Positions 53,135 through 63,491 of a stretch of 64,000 nucleotides of DNA are shown here, one piece after another; position 1 is the first letter of the stretch; each line of letters opens with the position of its first letter. Position numbers and translations under genes: made by a program. Origin of the DNA: Pararhizobium qamdonense (lineage in GTDB: Bacteria; Pseudomonadota; Alphaproteobacteria; Rhizobiales; Rhizobiaceae); NCBI RefSeq assembly GCF_029277445.1, contig NZ_CP119566.1, forward strand, positions 1,800,001 to 1,864,000. Direction: 5' to 3'. Below the pieces are notes generated by a model, which saw only the letters and a program-made list of their open reading frames with translations, was not told the origin of the DNA and made no database searches.

Positions 53135-55516
53135 TCATGCGAGGCTGGTGGCCTTTGCTTCCGATTCCATTTCCAGCATCAGCAGCATGTTCTCGATCGG
53201 CATCGGCCGGCTGAAGAGATAGCCTTGGCCATAGTCGAGGCCGAGCTTGCGCAGCAGTTCCCACTGCTCCTTGGTCTCGATGCCTTCGGCCACCACGGTG
53301 CAGCCCATCTGGTGGGAAATCGTCCGGATGCCCTTGATCAGCATGCGGCTCTTGCGGCGCACATCGGCCGTCCCGGTCGTCAGGGAGCGGGTGAAGGACT
53401 GATCGACCTTGACGATATCGACCGGGAACCGGTTGAGATAGCTCAGCGACGAATAGCCGGTGCCGAAATCGTCGAGCGCGATACGGCAGCCGAATTCGCT
53501 GAGCTGCTTCAGCACGGCATGCACATCGGGATTGTCGAGCATCAAGACTGCTTCGGTGATTTCGATGACGATGCGGGCGGGCGAGATATGATGCTTGAGC
53601 AGCAGCGCCGCCAGCTTGTGCGGCAAGGTCTCTTCGAACTGCAGCGGCGAGAAGTTGACGGCGAGATAGGTTGTCTCCGTTCCCTCCAGCTTCGTCAGGC
53701 GGGCGAGGTGGCTGATCGCCTTTTCCAGCACGCGCTCGCCGATGCGGGCGATCGAACCGGTTTCCTCGGCAATGCCGATAATCTTGGCAGGCGGCAATAT
53801 GCCCTTTTCCGGGTGGTTCAAGCGCATCAGCGCCTCAAAGCCTGCAATGCGGCCATCGCTGAGGCTGACGATCGGCTGCAGATAGGCTTCGAACCAGTCT
53901 TCCTTGAGGCCGGCCTCGATATTCTGTTCCATTTCATGACGTTCGCGGGCGGTGTCGAGCATGCTGGTATCAAAGAGCAGCATGCCGTTCTTGCCGTCGC
54001 GCTTGCGCGCATACATGGCCATGTCGGATTTCAACAGCAGTTCCGCCGCGTTTGCGGCGTGATCCGGATAGAGCGCGATGCCGACGCTGGCGCTGACCGA
54101 AAGCTCGGCACCCTCGACCAGGATCGGCTGGCGCAGGCTGGCGCAGATGCGGTCGCCGATTTCGCTTGCCAGCGCCCCGACATCCTCGGCGCTGACCAGG
54201 ATGGCAAATTCGTCGCCGCCGAGCCTCGACATCGTATCGCCGGGGCGCAGCGTGGTGCGGATACGGGCAACCACCTGGCGCAGCACTTCATCGCCGGCAG
54301 CATGGCCGAAATTGTCGTTGATCCATTTGAAACGGTCGAGATCGATGAACAGGCAGGCGAGCTGCACCATGGTCTCGTCGGCCTGATGGATGCCCTCGTC
54401 GAGGGCGGCTTCAAAACCCTGGCGGTTGAGAAGGCCGGTCAGGTGATCGGTGATCGCCTGCGCGTGGTTGCGGCTTTCGGCCTGCTTCAGTTCGGTCACG
54501 TCGGTCATGACGGAGAGGGACAGGCCGCCGCGCTCGCCGCTCGCCGCACTTTTCATCTCAAGGATAAGAACGGTCATGGTTTCGCCGTCCGCCCTGATGA
54601 ACGGAACGGTGACTTCGCAGATATTGGCATGGTGGGTGTTGCCGTTGCGGCGGCGTGCCCGGTAGGTTTCGTGCCAATGCTCGTCGACAAAATCGGTAAA
54701 GACGCGGCCGATGACGTCGGCGCGGGCATAGCCGGTGGCGGTCAGCCAGTAGTCGCTGACGGCAGTCAGGCAATTGGCCGGATCCAGCGAAAACAGCATG
54801 GAAGGGGTGAGATTGTAGATGTCGGTGGCGCGGCTATGGGCAAGCTTCAGCTCGGTTTCCTCGCGCTCGAGCTTGCTCTGCATCTCGTTGAAATTATGGG
54901 CGAGCGTGCCCATCTCGTCGTCCGAGGTCCAATCGACATGATGGCGCGAGCCGAGCCGGCGCGTGGCCTCGATGGCTGCCGTCAGCCGCATCAGCGGCCG
55001 GATGACGGTCAGCCGGTTGCCGAGGATGGCCGCCGCAAAGACGATGGCGACGGCGACGATCAGTATGAAGAAGATGCTCAGCTCATCCTTGCTGAAACGC
55101 GACAAAAGGCCCGGCGTGGCGACCCAGAGTTCCAGAGTGCCGACGGATTTTTGGCCGTCCTGCGAATTATAGAGAATGTCCCTGGTCAGAACCGTGTGCG
55201 GCAGGCTGGCATCCACGGGACCTTTCGGCAGCGTGACGGAAATCGAGTGGGAACTGTCTTTGACCTTGACGGACATGATGGCGGCATCGCCGATCAGCGA
55301 TTTTACAATCTGCTCGACACCATCCGTATCGAAATCCCACAGCGGCTTGGCAAGCGCCTGCGCACCGGCCTCCATGAGAACCTGCGTGTTCTGCAGGCTT
55401 TCACGCGCCACACGTTCCGACGACAGGGTCAAAAACAGCACGATCAAGGGCGCGATGAAGACAAGCATCGCACCGCAGACGATCGCAATAAAACGATTTT
55501 CAACAGAGTGCATCAC
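53135..55516 (-). CDS. membrane GGDEF-EAL c-di-GMP protein with HAMP and PAS domains
   Basis: A 793-residue sensor. It has a transmembrane helix near 8-30, a periplasmic region of about 120 residues, a second helix near 145-168, then HAMP (about 170-225) and PAS (about 240-355, with LTAVSDYWLTATGYARADVI). GGDEF follows (about 365-525, active-site LGGDEFAIL), then EAL (about 540-790, with GFEALMRL, ITEAVLM, DDFGTGYSSL and VVAEGIET). Both catalytic motifs look intact, so it may make and break c-di-GMP. The next gene downstream is the orphan binding protein. It lies between rplY and pth. Confidence 0.92.
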   Translation of the reverse strand: MMHSVENRFIAIVCGAMLVFIAPLIVLFLTLSSERVARESLQNTQVLMEAGAQALAKPLWDFDTDGVEQIVKSLIGDAAIMSVKVKDSSHSISVTLPKGPVDASLPHTVLTRDILYNSQDGQKSVGTLELWVATPGLLSRFSKDELSIFFILIVAVAIVFAAAILGNRLTVIRPLMRLTAAIEATRRLGSRHHVDWTSDDEMGTLAHNFNEMQSKLEREETELKLAHSRATDIYNLTPSMLFSLDPANCLTAVSDYWLTATGYARADVIGRVFTDFVDEHWHETYRARRRNGNTHHANICEVTVPFIRADGETMTVLILEMKSAASGERGGLSLSVMTDVTELKQAESRNHAQAITDHLTGLLNRQGFEAALDEGIHQADETMVQLACLFIDLDRFKWINDNFGHAAGDEVLRQVVARIRTTLRPGDTMSRLGGDEFAILVSAEDVGALASEIGDRICASLRQPILVEGAELSVSASVGIALYPDHAANAAELLLKSDMAMYARKRDGKNGMLLFDTSMLDTARERHEMEQNIEAGLKEDWFEAYLQPIVSLSDGRIAGFEALMRLNHPEKGILPPAKIIGIAEETGSIARIGERVLEKAISHLARLTKLEGTETTYLAVNFSPLQFEETLPHKLAALLLKHHISPARIVIEITEAVLMLDNPDVHAVLKQLSEFGCRIALDDFGTGYSSLSYLNRFPVDIVKVDQSFTRSLTTGTADVRRKSRMLIKGIRTISHQMGCTVVAEGIETKEQWELLRKLGLDYGQGYLFSRPMPIENMLLMLEMESEAKATSLA

Positions 55517-55695
55517 GCGATGCCCCCGGTTGTGTCACCACTTTCAAGTCTCATTAGGATTCTCGTACACTGAAGCCGGGCAATCCCCCAGCGGACAACA
55601 CATCACGAAAATCTTAAATGTTGTTGAAACCTTGAGACGAAAATAAGCGAGCGGAAGGACGCCCTTGGGCGGCCGCTAGTGCCTTTGGCAGCAAA

Positions 55696-55724
55696 AAGCC
55701 CGCTTCACCGGGTGAAGCGGGCTT
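55696..55724 (-). terminator. terminator of rplY
   Basis: AAGCCCGCTTCACC and GGTGAAGCGGGCTT form a perfect 14-bp stem with a 1-nt gap. On the minus strand TTTTTGC follows. It lies 27 bp past the rplY stop. Confidence 0.92.
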
Positions 55725-55751
55725 GAAATCCAGGCCGTCAGGCCGGAATCC

Positions 55752-56363
55752 TTATTCGGAAGCGGGTGCTTCTTCTTCTTCTTCCGACGTCCCGCCAGCC
55801 GGCTGCGCGATCGTCGCAATCGTGAAGTCGCGGTCGGCGATAACCGGTGTCGCGTTTTCAGGCAGCGTGATGTTCGAGATGTGGATGCCGTCGCCGATCT
55901 TCAGGCCCGACAGGTCTGCCGTCAGGAACTCCGGAATGTCGTCGGCCGGAACAACCAGTTCGACTTCGTGACGAACGATGTTCAGAACGCCGCCGATCTT
56001 GATGCCCGGGGACTTTTCTTCGTTGACGAAGTGAACCGGAACTTCAACGGTAACGACGCTGCCCTTCGAAACGCGAAGGAAGTCGACATGCATGGTGAAG
56101 TCACGGACCGGATCCAGCTGGTAGTCCTTCGGCAGGACGCGGATCTTCTCGCCGCCAACGTCGATCGTGGCGATGGTGGTCATGAAACCACCGGCGTGAA
56201 TCTTCTTGGTGACTTCCTTCGTGGAGAGGGCGATGGAAATCGGAGCCTGCTTGTCACCATAGATGACTGCAGGAATAAGACCGTTGCGGCGAAGTTCACG
56301 GGAGGACCCCTTACCAACCCGTTCGCGCGTTTCGGCCTTGAGCTCATAGGATGCGTGGCTCAT
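55752..56363 (-). CDS. rplY: 50S ribosomal protein L25 (general stress type CTC)
   Basis: A 203-residue L25 of the long CTC type. The N-terminal 5S-rRNA-binding domain starts [20 protein letters not shown] and contains VIYGDKQAP. The C-terminal domain ends in an acidic [11 protein letters not shown] start at MSHASYELK because the longer open frame has no conserved residues and this ATG has AAAGGTTAAG upstream. In many Proteobacteria prs, rplY, pth and ychF are neighbours, as in this window. Confidence 0.94.
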   Translation of the reverse strand: MSHASYELKAETRERVGKGSSRELRRNGLIPAVIYGDKQAPISIALSTKEVTKKIHAGGFMTTIATIDVGGEKIRVLPKDYQLDPVRDFTMHVDFLRVSKGSVVTVEVPVHFVNEEKSPGIKIGGVLNIVRHEVELVVPADDIPEFLTADLSGLKIGDGIHISNITLPENATPVIADRDFTIATIAQPAGGTSEEEEEAPASE

Positions 56364-56706
56364 GGTCTTAACCTTTCTGGTGTTTTTGGAGAGCTCATCC
56401 GGCAATTTACAAAGACAGGATGAACCGAGACGTTTGACCGTCTCATCCGCGTTTGCCTCCAAGGGTGTCTGCGCGGACGCGCGTCCATAACCGAGAACGC
56501 CCGCAATTGCAAGTAAAGCCGGGTTTTGCGGCACAAACGGAGAATTCGTTTGAAAACCCGCCCAAAGGTAGCATTGCAACTCGACCTGCACGCGGAGCGT
56601 GATACCCTACAGAACTTGATAACCGTCGAATCAATGAAAACACGCGATGTTAATCTCTTTTTATTCTTGCATGGCAGATTGCGCCCACGTTTAAATCAGG
56701 TGTTCC
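56364..56706. other. 343-bp divergent region between rplY and the MHYT gene
   Basis: This gap holds two inverted repeats. One, GGATGA..GAGACG and CGTCTCATCC (56418-56448), is in the rplY 5' UTR. The other, CGGGTTTT..AAACG and CGTTT..AAAACCCG (56520-56560), lies further upstream. They could be leader structures or binding sites. No coding or RNA gene is recognised. Confidence 0.5.
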
Positions 56707-58800
56707 ATGATCAAGGTCCTCTCCTGCATCGCCATTGACCATCATTACGGTCTGCTGGCGCTTGCAACTCTCGTCTGCATTCTCGGCTCTGTCTTGACCA
56801 TGCGGCTGTTTGCCCGTGTCCGGCGCACGGTCGGCGTGCAGAAGCTGAACTGGCTGTTTCTGGGCGGAACCATTGGCGGCTCGACGATCTGGACGACACA
56901 TTTCATCGCCATGCTGAGCTTCAGGCCCTCGCTGCCGCATGCTTACGAGCCGATCTTGACCCTGGTATCGCTGGGTGCTGCGATCGTCATCACGACATTG
57001 GGCTTTTCGGTCACGGCCATGCGCAAGACGGGTCCGGCCATCGAGCTGGGCGGCGCAATCGTCGGTGCCGGCATCGCCATCATGCATTACATGGGCATGA
57101 TGGCCTATCAGATCGGCGGGCGGGTGGAATGGGATTTCACCTATTATGCCGCGTCCATTCTGCTGGGCGTCGGTTTCGGTGCCCTGGCCACCAGCCGGGT
57201 TGCGCGCCCGGTCACGCGGTTTTGCAAATATGGCGGCGCCATTGCGCTTATTCTTGCGATCGTCAGCATGCATTTCACCGGCATGGCGGCCATCACCATC
57301 ATTCCCGATCCGATGATCCAGCCCTCGGCGGCTCTCATCCCCGACAATCTGCTGATCATCATGGTCATGGCGATGATGTGCCTGATGCTTGGCCTTGGCG
57401 CCTCGACCTATATTATCGACCTGCATTCCAGCCATCTGGCTGCCGAACGTTTCCGCCACCTGTCGCTGCACGATCCGCTGACGGCCCTGCCGAACCGGGT
57501 TGCCTTCGGCGAACATCTGGACGACATCATCCGGCGGCAGAAGGACGATACGGCCCGCGTTGCGGTGCTGTCCTTCGATCTGGACCGGTTCAAGGATGTC
57601 AACGACGTCCACGGGCATGCGGCCGGCGATGCGGTTTTGCGGACGATTTCCGGACGGATGGCCAAGGTTCTGGGGGACGGCGAATATGTCGCCCGCATCG
57701 GCGGCGACGAGTTCGTGGCGCTGACGTCCAATTTCTTCATGAAAAGCGATGCCAAGGCATTTGCCGCGCGGTTGGTTGCCGAGATCGGCAAGCCCGTCGA
57801 ATGGCAAGGCACGACGCTTCTGGTCGGGACCAGCGTCGGCATCTCGCTGTTTCCCGTCAATGCCCGCACGCCGGAAGAGCTTTTGGCGCAGGCGGATCTT
57901 GCCATGTACCGCGCCAAGGCGGCCGGCTCGAACTCGATCCGGTTCTACGAGCCTTCGATGGACGATGCGGCCCGCAGCCGCAGCGTGCTGGCCATGGATA
58001 TGCGCCAGGGGATCGAACGCAACGAATTCGAACTCTATTATCAATATCAGAATAACTCGCTGACGCGCGACGTCATCGGGTTCGAAGTGCTGTTGCGCTG
58101 GAAACATCCGGTGCGCGGCATGGTGCCGCCGATGGAGTTCATCCCAATCGCCGAGAAGAACGGCTTCATCCACGAACTCGGTGACTGGGTGATTTTGAAT
58201 GCCTGCCGTCAGGCGGCGTCCTGGGATAATCCGATCAAGATCGCCGTTAATGTCGCACCCGCGCAGCTGGCCGATACGAATTTCCCCACCCGTGTCAGCG
58301 AAATCCTGAAGGAAACCGGGCTCGATGCTGGCCGTCTCGAACTGGAAATCACCGAATCCGGCATCATCGCCGACCAGCAGCATGCGCTTCACATCATCCG
58401 TCAGCTGAAGCTGCTCGGCGTCAAGATCGCCATGGACGACTATGGAACCGGCTATTCGTCGCTCTCGACCCTGCAGAACTTCCCGTTCGACAAGATCAAG
58501 ATCGACCGCGCCTTCATCGATGGCGTCACCAGCAACCGGCAATCGGCTGCGATCGTCCGCTCGACCATCATTCTCGCTCAGAGCCTGGACATCCCGGTGC
58601 TGGCGGAAGGGGTGGAGAACGAGGAACATATGGATTTCCTGCGCAGCGAAGGCTGCCTGCAGGTGCAGGGATATCTGTTTGGAAAGCCGATGCCGCTGAG
58701 CGCCATCGATCATGTCGTCAACAATACGCCGCCGGTGCTTGCAGCCCCGGTGGCAGCGGATGATGACGCAGTGCGCGGCGGGCAGTCCGAAGCGGCCTGA
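56707..58800 (+). CDS. MHYT-GGDEF-EAL c-di-GMP protein
   Basis: A 697-residue membrane protein. The sensory MHYT domain spans about residues 1-240 and has several helices, with the metal-linked motifs THFIAML, MHYMGMM and MHFTGMA. The GGDEF domain follows (about 255-415), with RIGGDEFVAL intact. The EAL domain (about 430-690) reads GFEVLLRW in place of EAL (EVL), with ITESGII, DDYGTGYSSL and VLAEGVEN. MHYT is thought to sense O2, CO or NO. It stands alone between rplY and the BenE-type transporter. Confidence 0.92.
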   Translation: MIKVLSCIAIDHHYGLLALATLVCILGSVLTMRLFARVRRTVGVQKLNWLFLGGTIGGSTIWTTHFIAMLSFRPSLPHAYEPILTLVSLGAAIVITTLGFSVTAMRKTGPAIELGGAIVGAGIAIMHYMGMMAYQIGGRVEWDFTYYAASILLGVGFGALATSRVARPVTRFCKYGGAIALILAIVSMHFTGMAAITIIPDPMIQPSAALIPDNLLIIMVMAMMCLMLGLGASTYIIDLHSSHLAAERFRHLSLHDPLTALPNRVAFGEHLDDIIRRQKDDTARVAVLSFDLDRFKDVNDVHGHAAGDAVLRTISGRMAKVLGDGEYVARIGGDEFVALTSNFFMKSDAKAFAARLVAEIGKPVEWQGTTLLVGTSVGISLFPVNARTPEELLAQADLAMYRAKAAGSNSIRFYEPSMDDAARSRSVLAMDMRQGIERNEFELYYQYQNNSLTRDVIGFEVLLRWKHPVRGMVPPMEFIPIAEKNGFIHELGDWVILNACRQAASWDNPIKIAVNVAPAQLADTNFPTRVSEILKETGLDAGRLELEITESGIIADQQHALHIIRQLKLLGVKIAMDDYGTGYSSLSTLQNFPFDKIKIDRAFIDGVTSNRQSAAIVRSTIILAQSLDIPVLAEGVENEEHMDFLRSEGCLQVQGYLFGKPMPLSAIDHVVNNTPPVLAAPVAADDDAVRGGQSEAA

Positions 58801-58806
58801 GGCCTG

Positions 58807-59991
58807 TCAGCGTCTGCGTGATTTGGTGAAGCGGGCGAGAGCCAGCATCAGTCCCCCCGCCAGCAAACCCCAGAATGCGCCGGAGACGCCTGCGAAACTG
58901 ACCCCGGATGCGGTGACCAGAAATGTCACGGCGGCGGCCTCGCGGCCGTCTGCCTCCTTGAAGGCGGCCATGGCCGATCCGGCAAAGGCGCTGATCAGGG
59001 CAAGGCCTGCGACGGCCTGGATCAGGACCGGCGGCGCAAGGCTGACAAAGGCCGTCACCGTCGCCGCCAGAAGTCCGAAGACGATATAACCGGCACCGGC
59101 AACGATTGCCGACCAGTAACGCCGGGCCGGATCGCGATGTGCGTCTTCGCCCGCGCACATGGCAGCGGTGATTGCTGCCAGATTGACGGCATGGCCGCCG
59201 AACGGCGCGCTCAGAACCGAAAAGAGGCCGGTCGCGGCAAAGAGCGGCCCCGGCTGCGGCTCGTAGCCGTTGACCTTCAACACGGCAATGCCCGGAATAT
59301 TCTGGGAGGCCATGGTGACGATGAACAGCGGCAGGCCGATGCTGACGAGGCCCGCGACCGTAAACGCCGGCGTGACCCATTCGATATGCGGCACGAGCGT
59401 TGCCGAAAGCCGCGTCATCGCATCGGCCGGCATCTCGACCCCGAAGGCCAGAACCAGAATGAAAGCGAGAAGGGCGGCGGGCACGGCAAAGAGCCGGTTG
59501 ATGCTGCCGACGACGGCCCAGGCGAGCACGATCGGCAGGCCGAACAGCGGATTGAACGCGATGGCCTTGACCGGCGCAAAGCACAGCCCGATCAGCACCC
59601 CCGCCAGCATCGCATTGGCGAGAGCCGCGGGGATTGCGGCAACGGCCCGGCCCAGCGGTTTCCACAGGCCGGCAACGACGATCAGTGCGCCGCAGATCAG
59701 GAAGCCGCCGACTGCCGTGTTGAAGCCGCCGGCAACAGTGCCGGAACTTGCGAGCAATGCACCGCCCGGCGTCGACCAGGCAATGGAGACCGGCATGCGC
59801 GTGGCAAGGCTGAGCACGATCGCGCACACGCCCATCGCCACCGACAGCGCCATCAGGCCAGATGCCGCCTGCGCCTCGCTTGCGCCAACGCCGGTCAGTC
59901 CGTGCAGCACGACGGCAAAGGAACTGGCAAAGCCGACAAACGCGGTAAGCAGGCCCATGAACAGGCTCTGAAGGGAGAAGTCACGTAACAT
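58807..59991 (-). CDS. BenE-family benzoate/proton symporter-like protein
   Basis: A 394-residue integral membrane protein with about 12 hydrophobic segments. The first region contains SFAVVLHGLTGVGASEAQAA and MPVSIAWSTPGGALLASSG, the BenE signatures. The C-terminal end is a basic FTKSRRR. Benzoate uptake is the role of the best-known member; here no benzoate genes adjoin, so specificity is open. The start is taken at MLRDFSLQS; longer frames upstream lack a ribosome site. It converges on the MHYT gene, with only a few bases between the stops. Confidence 0.86.
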   Translation of the reverse strand: MLRDFSLQSLFMGLLTAFVGFASSFAVVLHGLTGVGASEAQAASGLMALSVAMGVCAIVLSLATRMPVSIAWSTPGGALLASSGTVAGGFNTAVGGFLICGALIVVAGLWKPLGRAVAAIPAALANAMLAGVLIGLCFAPVKAIAFNPLFGLPIVLAWAVVGSINRLFAVPAALLAFILVLAFGVEMPADAMTRLSATLVPHIEWVTPAFTVAGLVSIGLPLFIVTMASQNIPGIAVLKVNGYEPQPGPLFAATGLFSVLSAPFGGHAVNLAAITAAMCAGEDAHRDPARRYWSAIVAGAGYIVFGLLAATVTAFVSLAPPVLIQAVAGLALISAFAGSAMAAFKEADGREAAAVTFLVTASGVSFAGVSGAFWGLLAGGLMLALARFTKSRRR

Positions 59992-60204
59992 TGCGCGGGG
60001 ACCATGCTGGATGCGGGAATTTCGATCAGACGATTTGCCTATCATATCGTCATATTCGTGCAATAGCATGGACCTTGCACCGCCGGTCATCGGGTCCTGA
60101 CGCGTCTTTGACCTTTGTTCAACTGGACGCCTGTCATCGAACCTTGATATTGCTGCCTTTGCATCTATGATGAGGTTTGCGTCTGCCCTCAGGGAGGAGA
60201 GCCG

Positions 60205-61152
60205 ATGAAACATTCAGACCATGTTCAAGCCGTTGCGCATCACGTATCGGCAGCCGCCAGTTCGCCGGTTGCCGCGTCCTGGCGCCGTTGCCTGACCGTG
60301 CACGGGCTTTCGCCCGAGGATGCCCGCTCGCCGCTCAGACTATCGGAACAGGAGTTCCGGGCTGCGCGCGAAAAATCAGGGCATCTGATCGAGGAAGCGC
60401 AGGGCGAGCTGGACCGGCTGTTTTCGACTGTGGGCAAGGCTGGATGCTGCCTGCTCCTGACCGACGAAAACGGCATTGCACTGGAGCGCCGCGGCGCACC
60501 GGGAGACGACCACGATTTTCGCGGGCTTGGCCTCTGGTCGGGCACCGTGTGGAGCGAGGCCAGCGTCGGCACCAACGGCATCGGCACGGCGATCGCCGAC
60601 GAGCGCGCCGTCGTGATCCAGCGCGACCAGCATTTTCTCAGCTGCAATACCGGGCTTTCCTGTGTGACCGCGCCGATCCGCGATCATCTCGGACGCGTCG
60701 CCGCCGCCATCGATATTTCCACCTGCCGCGACGATGCCGGGGAAATGGCGATGCTGCTGTTGTCGCAGGCCGTGCGCGATGCCGCAGCCCGCATCGAGGC
60801 CAACCTGTTCCACCGCGCCTTCAACGGCGCACGCATCCTTCTGGTACCGGCCGACGGCAAAAGCACGCCGGCGATGATCGCTGTCGACCGCGACGATCTT
60901 GTGCTGGGTGCGACCCGCGCAGCCCGGTTGAAGCTCAACCTCGACGACCGGCGCATTGCCAACGGCGTCCCGGCCGCCGATCTCCTCAACGAGACGGCGG
61001 TGGGGCAGGGCGAGGACCTTCTCGACGCCGAACGCGCCGCCCTTCGCCGCGTTCTGTCGCGGGCGCAGGGAAATGTGTCTCTGGCTGCCGATACGCTGGG
61101 GATCAGCCGGGCGACGCTATACCGGAAAATGAAGAAGCTCTCCGTCAATTGA
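60205..61152 (+). CDS. AcoR-like GAF/Fis-type regulator without the sigma-54 activation domain
   Basis: A 315-residue regulator. The N-terminal helix-rich region and GAF-type sensor (about residues 60-200, containing WSEASVGTNGIGTAIADERA and HFLSCNTGLSCVTAPIRDHL) match the acetoin regulator AcoR. The C-terminal HTH reads VSLAADTLGISRATLYRKMK, a Fis-type helix. The AAA domain with GAFTGA that such activators usually carry is absent, so it cannot act as a standard sigma-54 activator. It precedes the aldehyde dehydrogenase and DUF779 genes on the same strand and is likely their regulator. Confidence 0.85.
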   Translation: MKHSDHVQAVAHHVSAAASSPVAASWRRCLTVHGLSPEDARSPLRLSEQEFRAAREKSGHLIEEAQGELDRLFSTVGKAGCCLLLTDENGIALERRGAPGDDHDFRGLGLWSGTVWSEASVGTNGIGTAIADERAVVIQRDQHFLSCNTGLSCVTAPIRDHLGRVAAAIDISTCRDDAGEMAMLLLSQAVRDAAARIEANLFHRAFNGARILLVPADGKSTPAMIAVDRDDLVLGATRAARLKLNLDDRRIANGVPAADLLNETAVGQGEDLLDAERAALRRVLSRAQGNVSLAADTLGISRATLYRKMKKLSVN

Positions 61153-61331
61153 CGAGGATGTGTGCGGCGTGGCGCTGTTTGCCGCGCTGCAGCATGTTTG
61201 CTGCCATTCACCTGTCGCACATCTGAAACACTTGGCAGCCTGCGCGGGCAGGGTGGCTCTACGCGTTCCAGGCATTCTGGCGCACCTTCCTTGCCAGCAG
61301 ATGTTGGAGTCTGTTCAGGAGGAGAAATCAC

Positions 61332-62840
<1,509 letters not shown>

Positions 62841-62849
62841 TGCCGCTTG

Positions 62850-63051
62850 ACCTCCCCCTTGAGGGGGGAGGTCGCAGCGAAGCTGCGGGTGGGGGTGATC
62901 AATCGGCTCGCGCCGAACATTGCCCCCACGCATTATTTCTCCAAGGAAAGGAGATGGCTGCCGATGAAAGCGCCGCTCTGGATGACCGTATGCGCGGCCG
63001 GGTCACCCCACCCCGCCGCTTCGCGCCGACCCTCCCCCTCAAGGGGAGGGT
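62850..63051. repeat. second RIME-like palindromic element, with a longer centre
   Basis: The ends, ACCTCCCCCTTGAGG...GGGGAGGT (62850-62872) and ACCCTCCCCCTCAAGG...GGAGGGT (63029-63051), and the inner GGTGGGGGTGATC and GGTCACCCCACCCC, are the same as those at 6406-6523. The centre is about 85 bp longer and carries a small open frame. The element joins the dehydrogenase and DUF779 genes. Confidence 0.8.
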
Positions 63052-63061
63052 AAGCGCATGA
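62954..63061 (+). CDS. possible small ORF inside the palindromic element
   Basis: A 35-codon frame begins ATG at 62954 after AAGGAAAGGAG and ends TGA overlapping the DUF779 ATG (ATGA). The first 17 codons come from the unique centre and the rest are encoded by the repeat (ending TLPLKGRVSA). Such repeat-derived tails are common in rhizobia. It may act only in translational coupling. Function is not claimed. Confidence 0.35.
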   Translation: MAADESAALDDRMRGRVTPPRRFAPTLPLKGRVSA

Positions 63062-63444
63062 CCGACACGATCAACGGCGAACCGCGGGTGCTGGCCACCG
63101 ATGCAGCGCTCGCCTTCATCAAGGAAATCCAGCAGGATCATCCCGACGTGCTGTTTCATCAGTCCGGTGGCTGTTGCGACGGGTCGTCGCCGATGTGTTA
63201 TCCGGCCGATGATTACATCGTCGGCGATAACGACATCAAGCTGGGGGAGATTGGCGGCGTGCCCGTCTATATCAGCGCCAGCCAGTTCGAGGTCTGGAAA
63301 CATACCCAGCTGATCATCGACGTCGTGCCGGGAAGGGGCGGGATGTTCTCGCTCGATAATGGCCGCGAACGGCGGTTTCTCACCCGCTCAAAGCTGTTTG
63401 CCGGCGGTGAGGCCTGCGCCATTCCGATCGTCAAACGGGCATAG
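63058..63444 (+). CDS. DUF779 family protein
   Basis: A 128-residue cytosolic protein. The family signature is HQSGGCCDGSSPMCY (about residues 33-47), a cluster of three cysteines suited to metal binding. FEVWKHTQLIIDVVPGRGGM and LFAGGEACAIPIV are also conserved. Proteins of this family often lie next to acetaldehyde or alcohol dehydrogenases and AcoR-like regulators, as here, with role unknown. The right arm of the palindromic element supplies its ribosome site (AAGGGGAGGG). Confidence 0.87.
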   Translation: MTDTINGEPRVLATDAALAFIKEIQQDHPDVLFHQSGGCCDGSSPMCYPADDYIVGDNDIKLGEIGGVPVYISASQFEVWKHTQLIIDVVPGRGGMFSLDNGRERRFLTRSKLFAGGEACAIPIVKRA

Positions 63445-63491
63445 GGCGGTCCAAGCGTCTGGTCTGGCCGCCCATCAAGTTGATCAGCGGA

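Noticed and set aside
53225..55573. A 782-codon frame antisense to the GGDEF-EAL gene.
   Set aside because: The minus-strand protein has all catalytic motifs; the antisense frame has none.
56650..58713. A 687-codon frame antisense to the MHYT gene.
   Set aside because: Same reasoning; the MHYT, GGDEF and EAL motifs are on the plus strand.
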